NCBI GenBank assembly: GCA_947631145.1
Contig: CANRKF010000015.1
Location: 1 to 36,343, forward strand
Direction of reading: 5' to 3'
DNA: 36,343 nucleotides
DNA from: an uncultured Clostridia bacterium
Lineage (GTDB): Bacteria; Bacillota; Clostridia; TANB77; CAG-508
The notes beneath the pieces are model-generated. The model ran no database searches. It saw nothing but the letters and a program-made list of their open reading frames with translations, and had not been told where the DNA came from. The translations under genes were made by a program, and so were the position numbers. Within the stretch, counting starts at the first letter, position 1; every line of letters begins with the position of its first letter. Shown here piece by piece: positions 1 to 8,504 of the stretch.

Positions 1-77
1 TCAACAGCCCACAAACCATTGTTACTCTTTTCATAATCTTCTTCTTTAATTTTTGCTACTAGAACTTCTTGGTCTGG
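1..77 (-). CDS. Silent surface-protein cassette A (5' end only, runs off the window)
   Basis: Only the first 25 codons lie in the window. Read leftwards from the crossover motif the frame gives PDQEVLVAKIKEEDYEKSNN and remains open to position 1. The residues after PDQEV align by eye with the start of cassette D (LELNLTVKKEEYDPQDG), so A is a paralog of B-D. Upstream, the frame continues as a short hydrophobic stretch (NAVFSTLSAFL) and ends in a stop about 57 nt before the motif. There is no in-frame ATG and no ribosome site, so I read it as a promoterless cassette waiting to be joined to an expression site. The remainder, and a possible convergent partner, lie left of the window. Confidence 0.6.
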
Positions 78-137
78 TAAAAACGCTGAAAGTGTTGAAA
101 ATACTGCATTTTGGCAATATTTATATTAAAATAAAAA
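62..137 (-). repeat. Crossover repeat, copy A (core 62-76)
   Basis: On the minus strand this carries the 15-bp core CAGACCAAGAAGTTC followed by TAG, preceded by about 55 bp nearly identical to copies C and D (GCAGTATTTTCAACACTTTC then GCGTTTTT). It is inverted relative to copies B and D. The core is read in frame as D-Q-E-V in the cassette. Confidence 0.8.
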
Positions 138-338
138 AGGAGATATAGCAATGAATATCTAAATGAAGTAAATTGTATTGTGGTAAAATATATAGGCATG
201 AAAAATAGTAATTGTGGATTAAATCTTGTCTGTTTATTTAATGACAAGAAGGTAAATATAAATTGGTTTAATAAAAATGAGTATAGAAAAAGATTAATTG
301 AAAAGGAGGAATTATTAATAAAAATATGCAGAGTTTAA
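135..338 (+). pseudogene. Possible gene remnant or tiny unknown ORF in the first joint
   Basis: An open frame of 67 codons runs from just after a TAA (132-134) to a TAA at 336-338. It reads plausible protein (EYLNEVNCIVVKYIGMKNSN near the start, RKRLIEKEELLIKICRV at the end). A good ribosome site (AAGGAG at 137-142) sits before an ATG at 151, but that ATG is in another frame and stops after three codons. Within the long frame the first ATG is at 198 and would give 46 residues. This looks like a gene whose start has been disrupted or shifted next to the crossover repeat. I do not recognise the family. Confidence 0.3.
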
Positions 339-442
339 TAATAATTGTGTAAACTAAAATTTAAAAGAATTTAATTTATTCTTTCCTTTTTTGAATATTT
401 TTATGATAGTAATGTCAAAAAATATATAATAAGATAAAAAAA

Positions 443-479
443 TTAGGTAAATTTTGAATCTAGTTTTAAATTTACCTAA
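443..479. terminator. Hairpin terminator downstream of HEPN gene
   Basis: A 12-bp perfect stem, TTAGGTAAATTT with AAATTTACCTAA, is followed on the minus strand by a T run. It lies just after the stop of the HEPN gene that ends at 497. Confidence 0.75.
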
Positions 480-496
480 AAATGATTATTAAATTT

Positions 497-898
497 TTAT
501 TTAATTTTTTTATTTAAATATTTCTCCACTAAATTTATTAATTCTTTAGCTGTCTTAATTTGTTCTTCACATTCTTCTTTAGTTACAATATAAAAATCAA
601 CATAGTCGCTTTTTTCTCTAAAAAATCTTGCTGTACTTACTTTTTTTCCTAATTCTTTTGGAAAAATGTCAGTATTTATATAATTTTTGTTAAAATATGC
701 TATTACAGAGGAATGTTTCTTAAAATCTGTTTCTTCTATTGCTAAAATTGCTTTTATTGCATGAAAAATCGCATAATATGCTCTATTACTAGCACCTTTA
801 AATTTATTTATATTTAATAGTGCAATAGCTTCCTCTAGATTTTCTTTGGATTGCTCTAATCTATAATTTGATAAATCTTTAATTTCATTATTATCCAT
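497..898 (-). CDS. HEPN-domain protein (putative toxin of an MNT/HEPN pair)
   Basis: This is a 133-residue all-helical protein. It carries the HEPN signature Rx(4-6)H as RAYYAIFH near residues 39-46, the RNase active-site motif of the family, followed by the usual F/L-K-K-H-S segment. HEPN proteins of this size paired with minimal nucleotidyltransferases act as type II or VII toxins, the partner neutralising them by complex formation or AMPylation. The start ATG (896-898) overlaps the end of the MNT gene by 8 bp, indicating coupled translation from the MNT promoter. It sits in the joint between crossover copies A and B. The domain call is secure; toxicity is inferred from the family. Confidence 0.85.
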   Translation of the reverse strand: MDNNEIKDLSNYRLEQSKENLEEAIALLNINKFKGASNRAYYAIFHAIKAILAIEETDFKKHSSVIAYFNKNYINTDIFPKELGKKVSTARFFREKSDYVDFYIVTKEECEEQIKTAKELINLVEKYLNKKIK

Positions 899-1235
899 TT
901 AGGAGAACCCCCTCATTCATTACATTTTTATAAAAAGACATATATTCAGCTCTTTTATTAAAAACATCTATATTCTCTACAATAGGAGATAATAAAACAT
1001 TATATTTTAAATCTAAATCATAACTATAATCTAATACTATTTTTTCTAAATTTTTAATTTCACTAGAATTGGACTTTACTAATATCATGATGTCAATATC
1101 ACTAACTTCTCCATTAATACTTTGTTCTCCTCGAGCATAAGATCCGTATAAAATGATTTTTTCTATTTTATTGTCTAGAATATTAAATAAACCTTCAATA
1201 TATTCATCTAAAATATTTTTTAATTTACTAGGCAT
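891..1235 (-). CDS. MNT-type minimal nucleotidyltransferase (putative antitoxin)
   Basis: This 114-residue protein has the Pol-beta nucleotidyltransferase signature GS-x10-D-x-D: GSYARGE near residue 32 and SDIDIMILV near residue 45. In MNT/HEPN modules this enzyme AMPylates tyrosines of the HEPN toxin. A strong ribosome site (GGGAGG at 1242-1247) precedes the ATG at 1235. It is first in a two-gene unit with the HEPN gene, the reverse of the order in the second module at 8.2-8.9 kb. The region 1248-1328 is AT-rich with no other visible gene. Confidence 0.87.
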   Translation of the reverse strand: MPSKLKNILDEYIEGLFNILDNKIEKIILYGSYARGEQSINGEVSDIDIMILVKSNSSEIKNLEKIVLDYSYDLDLKYNVLLSPIVENIDVFNKRAEYMSFYKNVMNEGVLLNG

Positions 1236-1327
1236 AAATTACCTCCCTTATTTTAATTTATTTAATTATAACATAAAAAACAAAAATATACCATTGATTA
1301 TTTAATTTGTTAAAATTTTATTATATT

Positions 1328-1422
1328 TTTTTAATATAATTATTGCTAAAATGCAGTATTTTCAACACTTTCAGCGTTCTCGCCAGACCAAGAAGTTCTA
1401 GAGTTAAATTTGGCAGTAAAAG
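1328..1422 (+). repeat. Crossover repeat, copy B (core 1384-1398)
   Basis: This contains TTAATATAA, GCAGTATTTTCAACACTTTC, the core CAGACCAAGAAGTTC, then TAGAGTTAAATTTGGCAG, which is shared with copy C. It is inverted relative to copy C 5.95 kb away, so recombination between B and C would flip the B/C segment. Confidence 0.85.
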
Positions 1423-4295
1423 ATGTAATACCTGAAGAAGGAAAAGCATTACAAGATGCAGAAGTAAATAATGAAACAAGCGAAATCACATTATATGTAG
1501 AAAAAGCAAAATTAAGTACAAACGGCAAATTAGATTTCACATTATTAAACATAGCTGAAGGAATAACTTTTACAGGAAATGATGATGTAACAGGAACAAG
1601 AGAAACAACACCCAAAACTAGTGTTAAAGTAGAAATACCATCTAGAATTGGTGATTATAACTTTACTTTAACAAGTGAAGGTAAAGTAAAAAAAGTTACT
1701 GTTCATGTAGTAGATGGAACAATGCCAACAGGATATACCTTTAGAACATGGAGAGATGAAGATATAAATTCAATTACAGATGAAGGTATAAGAGCTAATA
1801 CAACTGAAGTTAAAGGTAATAAAACACTTGAACAAGATACAACATCTAACATTACATTTAAAGGTAATGTAAATACTATGGCAAAAGCAGAAGATGGTAG
1901 TGAATATTATAGAGTAAGAATACAAGTAAAAGATGCTAAAGCAGATGATGTTATAGCAGTAAGTAAAAGTGGCAGAAAATATGAAACTTCAACTATTGAT
2001 AACAATAATGGAGAATTATATGTATATCTAGATGCAAAAGAAGAAACAACTGAACTTGTTCTAGCAAATAAGAATGCAAGTACAAAACAAATTGAAAAAG
2101 AAACTACATCATGCCATACAGTAAGATTTGAAAGTGCATCAAAGATATGGCTAAGAGATGCTAAAGCTCCAATTGGAACAGATAGACTAAATAAAGATAA
2201 TGTAAAAAATATAGAAATAAATAATAAAGGTTCACATACTTTAGATGTAGGTGTAGATTTTGATAATTTAGAGAAAATCAAAATAGACGGAAATAACGAC
2301 ATAGTGAAAGTAAGTACAGACAAAAATGGTGACTATTGGATACCAGTTGTTGTAACATTAGGAAAAGATGAATATAGCCAAAATGGGTTAACAAGAGCTG
2401 TTTATGCTGATGAAAATAGTGATATTAGATTAGATAATAGCTTAACTGGTGCAAATAAACAAGATGTACTACTTTGGGTAAAATCAAATAAAAGTGATGA
2501 ACAGAAAACAAACTTAACATTACGTTTTAAAAGAGGAAGCGAAACTGAAGAAGAACTAACAGTAACAGTAGTATTACATGATGCAAGTGCTCCAAGAATA
2601 ATGAAAGTAGAAGCAGGAGAAGATGATAATGCAAAAGCACTACAAAATTTAAAAGTAGAAAACACAGATGAATCAACTGAAAAAAGAGTAAGAACAGATA
2701 AAATAACAGTAGATACATACAAATATGGTATGAAAGAAACCACTCGTACTAATTATGAAGGAAAAGAAGAAACAGGAAGATGGTACAGCATAAAATTAAC
2801 ATTCAATGTACCAGTTTCGAGTATTTTATTCAACAATTCAGGAAATAAAGGAAACAATAAAGCTAATAAAGAAACTTGGTTACCTTTATCAAAAGTAGAA
2901 GGAAACGAAGTAACATTATGGATAAACCGTGATTCTATGGAAAAAGAAACTGATAAATCAACAAAATCAGTTGAACAAACACTATGTAATAAGTGGACAA
3001 TAAAGAAAACTACTGATGGAAAATATGATGATGATGGAGATAGTAATAATGCAAAATGGACAGTAGGAGTAACTGTTGAAGAAACAGAAAAATCTAAAAC
3101 AGCAACTACACATGAATTAAAAGAACAAGATACTAAATATGATATTTACAATGATTATATAAACGATAACCAAACTCCTGAAACATTAAAACTACATGCA
3201 ACAACAATAGAAGAAATCGTTGAAGATACTGACAGACAAGATGGAGGAAAATCATTTGGAACATTTGAACATACATTATACACTTCTACAAATGCTGGCG
3301 GATTAAATATAACAAAGATGACTGGAGAAAATAAAGAAAATATATGGAACTTAAAATTAAACAGTAGTAAAGTAAGTGAAATAAAATTAAATGGAGTAAA
3401 AGGAAAATGGATACTAGTACATTTAGGAGTAAGAGGAGATGTTAATACTTTTAAAGACGAGACTAATTCAGAATCATCTGCTTTCTTAGAAGTAGAAGAT
3501 GCTAACGAGCTTTTAAAAAACTCTAAAAGTACTTCTTCTGGAGCCTATTTAGTACCTTTATGGATTAACCTTTCAGACCCAAAAATAGTAAACGCAACAA
3601 ATTATAAGAAAGAAAATGATGGTAATAATAAAGTAACACCTTTTAAAGTAAGTTTTGGAACAACTAACCCAGTAGAAGAACATAATTGTATTTATATACA
3701 AATAGAAGATGAAAATCCAAATACAGATTCAATTTCTGAATCTGCAAAACCAGAAGTAGTAGAATTAGGAAAAATAACGGAAAATGATGAAAAACTAAAC
3801 GATGAATTAAAAGAGCTATTTGGTACAGATCCCGAATTTTATAAAGATCAGTCTGCAAAATCATTTGTAAAGAATATGGAGCTTCTTGCAGAAGCAGATA
3901 TTTCTGAAGAAATAGTTGGAGATACAATTTATGTAACAATAAAAGATGACTTCAAAAAATATCATAATAAAACTGATGGACGATGCAGTACAGACTTTAA
4001 TGTAGCATTCGACTTAGACCTTTCTTCACTAGGAGTAACTGATAAAAATTCGAATATATATTGGTACAATGATGGCGGTTCATCATGGAAACAAGATAAA
4101 ATAAATGTATATCCTATAATGAGATTTGGAATAACAATACAAGGTAGTGATTATTCTAGTTTAGTAAGTGACGGAGGAAAAATAAGCAAAGAATATATCT
4201 TTGCTAATTGTTCAAGTAACCCTTCTGATAAGGATTGTTCTAAAATAGAAGGAAAATACATTAGATACGTATTTAAATTTATTCAAGGAAATTAA
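1383..4295 (+). CDS. Silent shufflon-like cassette B: large secreted-type surface protein
   Basis: An open frame of about 970 codons starts at the crossover motif (SPDQEVLELNL). The first possible start downstream is a TTG at 1410 with no ribosome site. Upstream the frame stops at 1347-1349 after NAVFSTLSAF, so no complete gene is formed here. The product is acidic and rich in Thr, Asn, Lys and Glu, with predicted beta character. It has no transmembrane segment, LPXTG or choline/SLH anchor at the C-terminus. It is a clear paralog of cassette C along its whole length: shared KVKKVTVHVVD, DASAP, VDTYKYGM, RWILVH or WILVHLG, VPLWINL, and KYIRYV near the end. It shares the first ~120 residues with D. 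It likely forms the variable C-terminal part of a surface protein whose constant start lies elsewhere. Specific binding function is unknown. Confidence 0.75.
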   Translation, partial: PDQEVLELNLAVKDVIPEEGKALQDAEVNNETSEITLYVEKAKLSTNGKLDFTLLNIAEGITFTGNDDVTGTRETTPKTSVKVEIPSRIGDYNFTLTSEGKVKKVTVHVVDGTMPTGYTFRTWRDEDINSITDEGIRANTTEVKGNKTLEQDTTSNITFKGNVNTMAKAEDGSEYYRVRIQVKDAKADDVIAVSKSGRKYETSTIDNNNGELYVYLDAKEETTELVLANKNASTKQIEKETTSCHTVRFESASKIWLRDAKAPIGTDRLNKDNVKNIEINNKGSHTLDVGVDFDNLEKIKIDGNNDIVKVSTDKNGDYWIPVVVTLGKDEYSQNGLTRAVYADENSDIRLDNSLTGANKQDVLLWVKSNKSDEQKTNLTLRFKRGSETEEELTVTVVLHDASAPRIMKVEAGEDDNAKALQNLKVENTDESTEKRVRTDKITVDTYKYGMKETTRTNYEGKEETGRWYSIKLTFNVPVSSILFNNSGNKGNNKANKETWLPLSKVEGNEVTLWINRDSMEKETDKSTKSVEQTLCNKWTIKKTTDGKYDDDGDSNNAKWTVGVTVEETEKSKTATTHELKEQDTKYDIYNDYINDNQTPETLKLHATTIEEIVEDTDRQDGGKSFGTFEHTLYTSTNAGGLNITKMTGENKENIWNLKLNSSKVSEIKLNGVKGKWILVHLGVRGDVNTFKDETNSESSAFLEVEDANELLKNSKSTSSGAYLVPLWINLSDPKIVNATNYKKENDGNNKVTPFKVSFGTTNPVEEHNCIYIQIEDENPNTDSISESAKPEVVELGKITENDEKLNDELKELFGTDPEFYKDQSAKSFVKNMELLAEADISEEIVGDTIYVTIKDDFKKYHNKTDGRCSTDFNVAFDLDLSSLGVTDKNSNIYWYNDGGSSWKQDKINVYPIMRFGITIQGSDYSSLVSDGGKISKEYIFANCSSNPSDKDCSKIEGKYIRYVFKFIQGN

Positions 4296-4371
4296 AAAAT
4301 TATAACTCTATAAAACTTTAATTTTTAAATTGATAATAAAATCGTTAAAATTTAAAAATAAAGAAGATGTT

Positions 4372-4404
4372 AAAAATACCGTACAGCTTTTGTACGGTAT
4401 TTTT
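4372..4404. terminator. Bidirectional terminator between cassettes B and C
   Basis: A 14-bp stem (AAAAATACCGTACA / TGTACGGTATTTTT, loop GCTTT) with T-runs on both strands lies between two convergent cassettes. Nearly the same hairpin recurs at 11661-11692 between cassettes D and E. Confidence 0.9.
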
Positions 4405-4428
4405 ATGAGATATTTTTGATATATTCAT

Positions 4429-7356
4429 TTATTTTTTAGGTGTTAATGTTATTACATATCTAATATATTTTTCATTTGCTTTTACTGTGTCACATTTGTC
4501 TTTTTCAGTACTATGCGCAGAACTATCTGGTTTTTTTCCTGTTGCAAATATATATTCTTTAGTTACTGATTTTTTTGTATCTTGAGTTAAATCAGTATAA
4601 TTTTGACCTTGAAGTAATATTGTGAAGTAAATGATACCATTTCCGTCTGCTTTTGTATCTATCCATTTGTTAGTACCATCATTATAGAAACACATATCGT
4701 TGCCTTCTTTTACACCTAAAGTTTCAACGTTTAACTCTAGACCAATTCTAAATTTACTGCCACTAGCTTCTTTACTATATTTTGTGAAATCATCTTCTAT
4801 GTTGATGTAAACTGTATCTCCTGAATATTCATAATTTATTTTTGCTGATTGCAATTTTTCTAAGTTTTGTAAAAAGGCTTTTGCATTATCATTATTTGCA
4901 CAGAAAGGTTCGCTGGTATCATTTTTAAATACTTTCTTTAATTCTGTCTCTATACCACTTTCCTTTTCAGCTAATTCAATTATTTCTTCTCCAAAAAGTT
5001 CAGGCTTAGCATTATCTTCACTTAATGATGTTGCATTAGCATTAGTATCTTTTATTGTTATATAGAAATAGTTTTCTTCTTCTACTGGTGAATTTGATCC
5101 AAATGTTACTTTAAATGGTGTTGGAGTTTTATTCTCTCCTGCATGTGTCGTTGCGGCCTTTATTTCATCAGCATCAAGATTAATCCATAATGGAACTCTA
5201 TAAGCTTGAGGAGTTGAATCACTTGTTTTTAAAGCATTTAACAATTCTCCAACATTAGCTACATCTATTATTACCCCATCTGATTCTGTTTTATCTATTA
5301 TTGTCTTTGCATCGCCTCTTATGTTAAAATGAACTAGTATCCATCTACCTTCAAGTTTTTTTCCATTATGTGTAAGCATTATATTGCTAACATCTCCACT
5401 ATCTAATGCAATGTTTGCAGTACTTATTCCGTCTTTTAATGTATTAGATACTTCTATATTACTTGATTCTGCTAATGTATAAGCAAATGTTCCATATTTT
5501 GTTTCACCTTTTGAATCAGTTCTCTTATCATCTTCATGTATACTTTCTATATTAATACCTTGTAAACTATCTAAAGTTCCGTCATCTATTTTGTCTTTTA
5601 CTCCTGTTTCAAATACATCTGCTCTGCTAGTACTTCCTAATTCATGATTTAGTGTTGTTTTAGATTTTTCTGTTTCAGTAACAGTAACTCCTACTGTCCA
5701 ACTTCCATCTGAATCTTGAGTATATTTTCCATCTTCTTCTTTAATAGCCCATTTGTTTGCTATTGTTTGTCTAACTGAATTTTGATTTTTTTCTGTCTCT
5801 GAACCATATGCATCCTTGTTAAGTAATATTGTTATTGTGTTTCCGTTCATTCCTGTAAATGGTTTCCAATCTGGTGCTTCATCTGTACCATTATTATATA
5901 CCAATGATTCTACTGGTACATTCATTTCTAGATTTAAGTCATACCATCTTCCGTCATTTGTCTCACCTTGTTCTCCTTTTAATGATATTACATCCATACC
6001 ATATTTATATGTATCAACTGGTATATCATAATCTGCTGCTCTTGTTCCGTTATGAGCAGTATCATTCTGTTTTCCTGCTTCTTTCTTCATTTCATTTAAA
6101 ATTATACCATCAGCATTATATTTTCCCTTTGTTACATTTTTAATAGCTGGAGCACTTGCATCATGTAAGATTACTGTTACTGGTAATTCTTCATTAGGTT
6201 CATTTGATTTGTTATATGTTAGATTGAAGGTTATTTCTTTTTCTGCTTCTTCTGCTTTTAGCCATAAAATTATTGCGTCTGCATTGTCCTTAATTGCAGA
6301 TTTTCCATCTATTTTTATATTAGAATTATCTGTGTAAACTGCACTTCTAACTCCTGTTCCAGCTGCTGTAGTAGCTGTTTCATTTAATGTTACAACCAAT
6401 GGAATCCAGTTGTCTCCATTATTATCACTTCCAACAGTTATTGTATTATTGCTTTCTGTTAATTTTGCAGGTTTTAATTCGTCAAATTTAACACCAACTT
6501 CTATAATATGATTATCAGTATTTTTTATTTCAGCTCTAGTTATGGCATCTTTATTATATAAATCATTTGCACTTCTAACTCCTCTTAACCATATCTTAGA
6601 TGTGCTTTCAAATTTTACTGTATGATGTACTGTAGCATTTTCTACTTGTTTATTTGATGCATTTTTATTTTTTAATACTAATTCTACTTCTGATTCATTT
6701 GCATCTAATAATACATATACTTCACTTGTGTTATTTCCTACTGGTATTGTGTCATATTCTCTTTTTGTTTCTTTATTTACTGCTACTACATCTGCTGTAT
6801 CAATTCCTTTTACTTCTATTCTTACTCTATAGTATTTGCCTGCTTTTTCTTTTATCGTTGTTTCTTTCATTAAGTTTACATTTCCTTTAAATGTAGGAGC
6901 ATTTGTATCACTTTTTAGGTCAGTTGCTGTTCTTACGCCAGTTGTATTTGATTGAACATCTGCATCTGATACTGTATTTACATCTTCATCTCTATATGTT
7001 CTAAATGTAAAACTTGTTGGCATTGTTGCATCTACTACATGAACAGTAACTTTTTTTACTTTACCTTCATTTGTTAAAGTAAAGTTATAATCGCCAACTT
7101 TAGCTGGTACAGTTACTTTTAATTCACCTGTACTGCTAACTGCTGTTCCAGTTATTCCACTTTCACTTGAAAGTGCAGTACCTGCAGTTACACCGGTTAA
7201 AGTAAATTCAAGTTTTTCTTTTAATTTTTCTGAAACAACATTTAATGTAATTTCACTTGTTTCATTGTCTACTACTACATCTTGAAGAACATTATCTGCT
7301 TTGAATTCTTTTTCTTTTACTGCCAAATTTAACTCTAGAACTTCTTGGTCTGACAA
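4429..7356 (-). CDS. Silent shufflon-like cassette C: large secreted-type surface protein
   Basis: This is a 975-codon open frame on the minus strand. The TTG at 7356 starts MSDQEVLELNLAVK but has no ribosome site. The frame continues upstream through the crossover repeat as a hydrophobic stretch and then closes without an ATG. Its whole-length similarity to cassette B is evident by eye (for example TVHVVDATMPT, ATVHHTVKFESTSKIWLRG, RWILVHFNIRGD, VPLWINLD, KYIRYVITL). In C the first codon of the motif is Ser rather than Pro. It has no membrane anchor or sorting signal. It faces B across a shared terminator, so an inversion of the 6-kb segment would exchange which of the two abuts a given left-hand site. 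Confidence 0.75.
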   Translation of the reverse strand: MSDQEVLELNLAVKEKEFKADNVLQDVVVDNETSEITLNVVSEKLKEKLEFTLTGVTAGTALSSESGITGTAVSSTGELKVTVPAKVGDYNFTLTNEGKVKKVTVHVVDATMPTSFTFRTYRDEDVNTVSDADVQSNTTGVRTATDLKSDTNAPTFKGNVNLMKETTIKEKAGKYYRVRIEVKGIDTADVVAVNKETKREYDTIPVGNNTSEVYVLLDANESEVELVLKNKNASNKQVENATVHHTVKFESTSKIWLRGVRSANDLYNKDAITRAEIKNTDNHIIEVGVKFDELKPAKLTESNNTITVGSDNNGDNWIPLVVTLNETATTAAGTGVRSAVYTDNSNIKIDGKSAIKDNADAIILWLKAEEAEKEITFNLTYNKSNEPNEELPVTVILHDASAPAIKNVTKGKYNADGIILNEMKKEAGKQNDTAHNGTRAADYDIPVDTYKYGMDVISLKGEQGETNDGRWYDLNLEMNVPVESLVYNNGTDEAPDWKPFTGMNGNTITILLNKDAYGSETEKNQNSVRQTIANKWAIKEEDGKYTQDSDGSWTVGVTVTETEKSKTTLNHELGSTSRADVFETGVKDKIDDGTLDSLQGINIESIHEDDKRTDSKGETKYGTFAYTLAESSNIEVSNTLKDGISTANIALDSGDVSNIMLTHNGKKLEGRWILVHFNIRGDAKTIIDKTESDGVIIDVANVGELLNALKTSDSTPQAYRVPLWINLDADEIKAATTHAGENKTPTPFKVTFGSNSPVEEENYFYITIKDTNANATSLSEDNAKPELFGEEIIELAEKESGIETELKKVFKNDTSEPFCANNDNAKAFLQNLEKLQSAKINYEYSGDTVYINIEDDFTKYSKEASGSKFRIGLELNVETLGVKEGNDMCFYNDGTNKWIDTKADGNGIIYFTILLQGQNYTDLTQDTKKSVTKEYIFATGKKPDSSAHSTEKDKCDTVKANEKYIRYVITLTPKK

Positions 7357-7455
7357 AAACGCTGAAAGTGTTGAAAATACTGCATTTTGGCAATATTTAT
7401 ATTAAAATAAAAATTAAAAATAATGGAATATTATTTTAGATTTTGTATATAATAT
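7316..7455 (-). repeat. Crossover repeat, copy C (core 7338-7352), left arm of ~135-bp inverted repeat
   Basis: The core on the minus strand is CAGACCAAGAAGTTC. About 137 bp here (7317-7453) is the near-perfect inverse of 8959-9095 (copy D), with only a handful of differences. The two therefore bound the toxin-antitoxin joint as long inverted repeats. Confidence 0.85.
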
Positions 7456-7469
7456 ATAAAGATATTGTA

Positions 7470-7498
7470 TTGACAAAATATTTATTGAATGCTAAAAT
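7470..7498 (+). promoter_or_regulatory. Promoter of relB-yoeB
   Basis: TTGACA (7470-7475), a 17-bp spacer and TAAAAT (7493-7498) lie 22 bp before the antitoxin ATG. Confidence 0.7.
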
Positions 7499-7520
7499 AA
7501 TAATGAAGAAGGTGATATAT

Positions 7521-7784
7521 ATGTCTCAAACTTTAGTTAATTTTAGAATTGATGAAAATTTAAAAAAAGAAATGGAACAAGTATGTAATGAATTAGGTAT
7601 AACAATGACAACAGCTTTTAATATATTTGCTAAAAAAATGATACGTGAAAAAAGAATACCTTTTGAAGTTTCTATAGACCCATTTTATTCAGAAACTAAT
7701 ATGAAATATCTAGGGCAAGTAATAACTGATATTAAATCTGGAAAATCAAAACTAAAAGAACACAAGCTAATTGAGGAGGATTAG
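7521..7784 (+). CDS. RelB/DinJ-family antitoxin
   Basis: This 87-residue protein begins SQTLVNFRIDENLKKEMEQV, the ribbon-helix-helix segment typical of RelB/DinJ, followed by LGITMTTAFNIFAKKMIREK and IPFEV, a hallmark of the family. The ATG at 7521 has the ribosome site GAAGGTGAT just upstream and is preferred over the in-frame upstream start. It would bind its toxin and repress its own promoter. It is followed by the toxin gene after a short translated leader, in the joint between crossover copies C and D. The family call is secure. Confidence 0.88.
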   Translation: MSQTLVNFRIDENLKKEMEQVCNELGITMTTAFNIFAKKMIREKRIPFEVSIDPFYSETNMKYLGQVITDIKSGKSKLKEHKLIEED

Positions 7785-7785
7785 T

Positions 7786-7857
7786 TTGAAAGAAATCAAT
7801 CTTTCATTTCTATGTGTGCCTTTGAGCAAAGCGAGAAAGGAATGGAATTTAATATGA
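7786..7857 (+). CDS. 23-codon leader ORF coupling antitoxin to toxin
   Basis: A TTG at 7786 lies 6 nt after GAGGAGG (7773-7779) and opens a frame reading MKEINLSFLCVPLSKARKEW and three more residues. It ends with TGA at 7855-7857, which overlaps the toxin start in an ATGA arrangement. The sequence also folds partly (GAAAGA / TCTTTC; CCTTT / AAAGG around the toxin ribosome site) and resembles the segment before the serpin gene at 20741-20805. It could set toxin translation by coupling, or be a repeat that happens to be open. The peptide itself is unlikely to be functional. Confidence 0.35.
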   Translation: MKEINLSFLCVPLSKARKEWNLI

Positions 7858-8111
7858 AGTTATTATGGGAAGAAAGAGCATGGAAAGATTATTTATATTG
7901 GCAACAGCAGGATAAAAAAACATTAAAAAAAGTAAATTTACTTTTAAGAGATATTCAACGAGATTGTTATAACGGAATAGGAAAACCTGAGCCATTAAGA
8001 GAAAATTTAATGGGTTGGTGGAGTAGAAGAATAGATAATGAAAATAGAATAGTTTATTGTAAAAATGGAGAAAATATAATTATTGCAGCTTGTAAGGGAC
8101 ATTATGAATAA
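7854..8111 (+). CDS. yoeB: YoeB/Txe-family mRNA interferase toxin
   Basis: This 85-residue protein has the family layout: LLWEERAWKDYLYWQQQDKK at residues 3-22, KVNLLLRDI, GKPEPL, then WWSRRID, NRIVY and the C-terminal ACKGHYE. The conserved catalytic Glu, Arg and His, and the terminal Tyr, are all visible. YoeB cleaves mRNA at the ribosomal A site and is neutralised by its cognate antitoxin. The ATG at 7854 is chosen because homologs start at this point and AAAGGAATGG precedes it; an earlier in-frame ATG would add a non-family tail. It is convergent with the HEPN/MNT unit across a terminator. Confidence 0.92.
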   Translation: MKLLWEERAWKDYLYWQQQDKKTLKKVNLLLRDIQRDCYNGIGKPEPLRENLMGWWSRRIDNENRIVYCKNGENIIIAACKGHYE

Positions 8112-8128
8112 TAAATTAAATATATAAG

Positions 8129-8165
8129 CAGTTGTACAAATTATTTGCACAACTGTTTTATTATT
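8129..8165. terminator. Bidirectional terminator between yoeB and MNT
   Basis: CAGTTGTACAAA and TTTGCACAACTG form a 12-bp stem with one G-T pair, followed by TTTTATTATTTTT on the plus strand. It lies between two convergent toxin-antitoxin units. Confidence 0.8.
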
Positions 8166-8189
8166 TTTAGATAAAATCTTTCAAAAAAG

Positions 8190-8504
8190 TTAATTAGAAT
8201 ATACAATATCTCCGTATTCAAGAATTGATTGTAAAAAACCACTTGTATCTTCTTCATCAATAAGTAATACTGGTTCAATATCTGTTGATATATTTCTTCG
8301 TAATCTAAAAAGTTTTGACATATCTTCTAAAATATCTTTTGAAATGCTACTTCTAGGAACAACAACTGCTACATCTATATCACTATCTTTTCTATAATCT
8401 CCTCTTGCATAAGAACCATATAATATTATTTTACTCACTATCATATTTTGTATAACTAATTTACTGTATTCTTCTACTAATTTTCTAGCTTTTTCTTTAT
8501 CCAT
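8190..8504 (-). CDS. MNT-type minimal nucleotidyltransferase (putative antitoxin, second module)
   Basis: This 104-residue protein has the nucleotidyltransferase signature GSYARGDYRKDSDIDVAVVV near residues 30-49 (GS plus DxD), then a short helical tail. It overlaps the end of the upstream HEPN gene by 28 bp, so the two are translationally linked. It is only distantly similar to the MNT at 891-1235, and the gene order is reversed, so the two modules are separate acquisitions rather than a recent duplication. AMPylation of the HEPN partner is inferred from the family. Confidence 0.85.
   Translation of the reverse strand: MDKEKARKLVEEYSKLVIQNMIVSKIILYGSYARGDYRKDSDIDVAVVVPRSSISKDILEDMSKLFRLRRNISTDIEPVLLIDEEDTSGFLQSILEYGDIVYSN

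Noticed and set aside
59..247. 62-residue minus-strand ORF over crossover A ending QYFQHFQRFYQTKKF
   Set aside because: It runs through the repeat in a frame different from the cassette, is interrupted in copy D (ACTTTTAG), has no ribosome site and looks like a shadow of the site.
2402..2743. Antisense ORFs rich in Leu/Phe/Ser opposite cassettes, rpoD and infB
   Set aside because: They are mirror frames of Lys/Glu/Thr-rich coding sequence, without ribosome sites or family resemblance.
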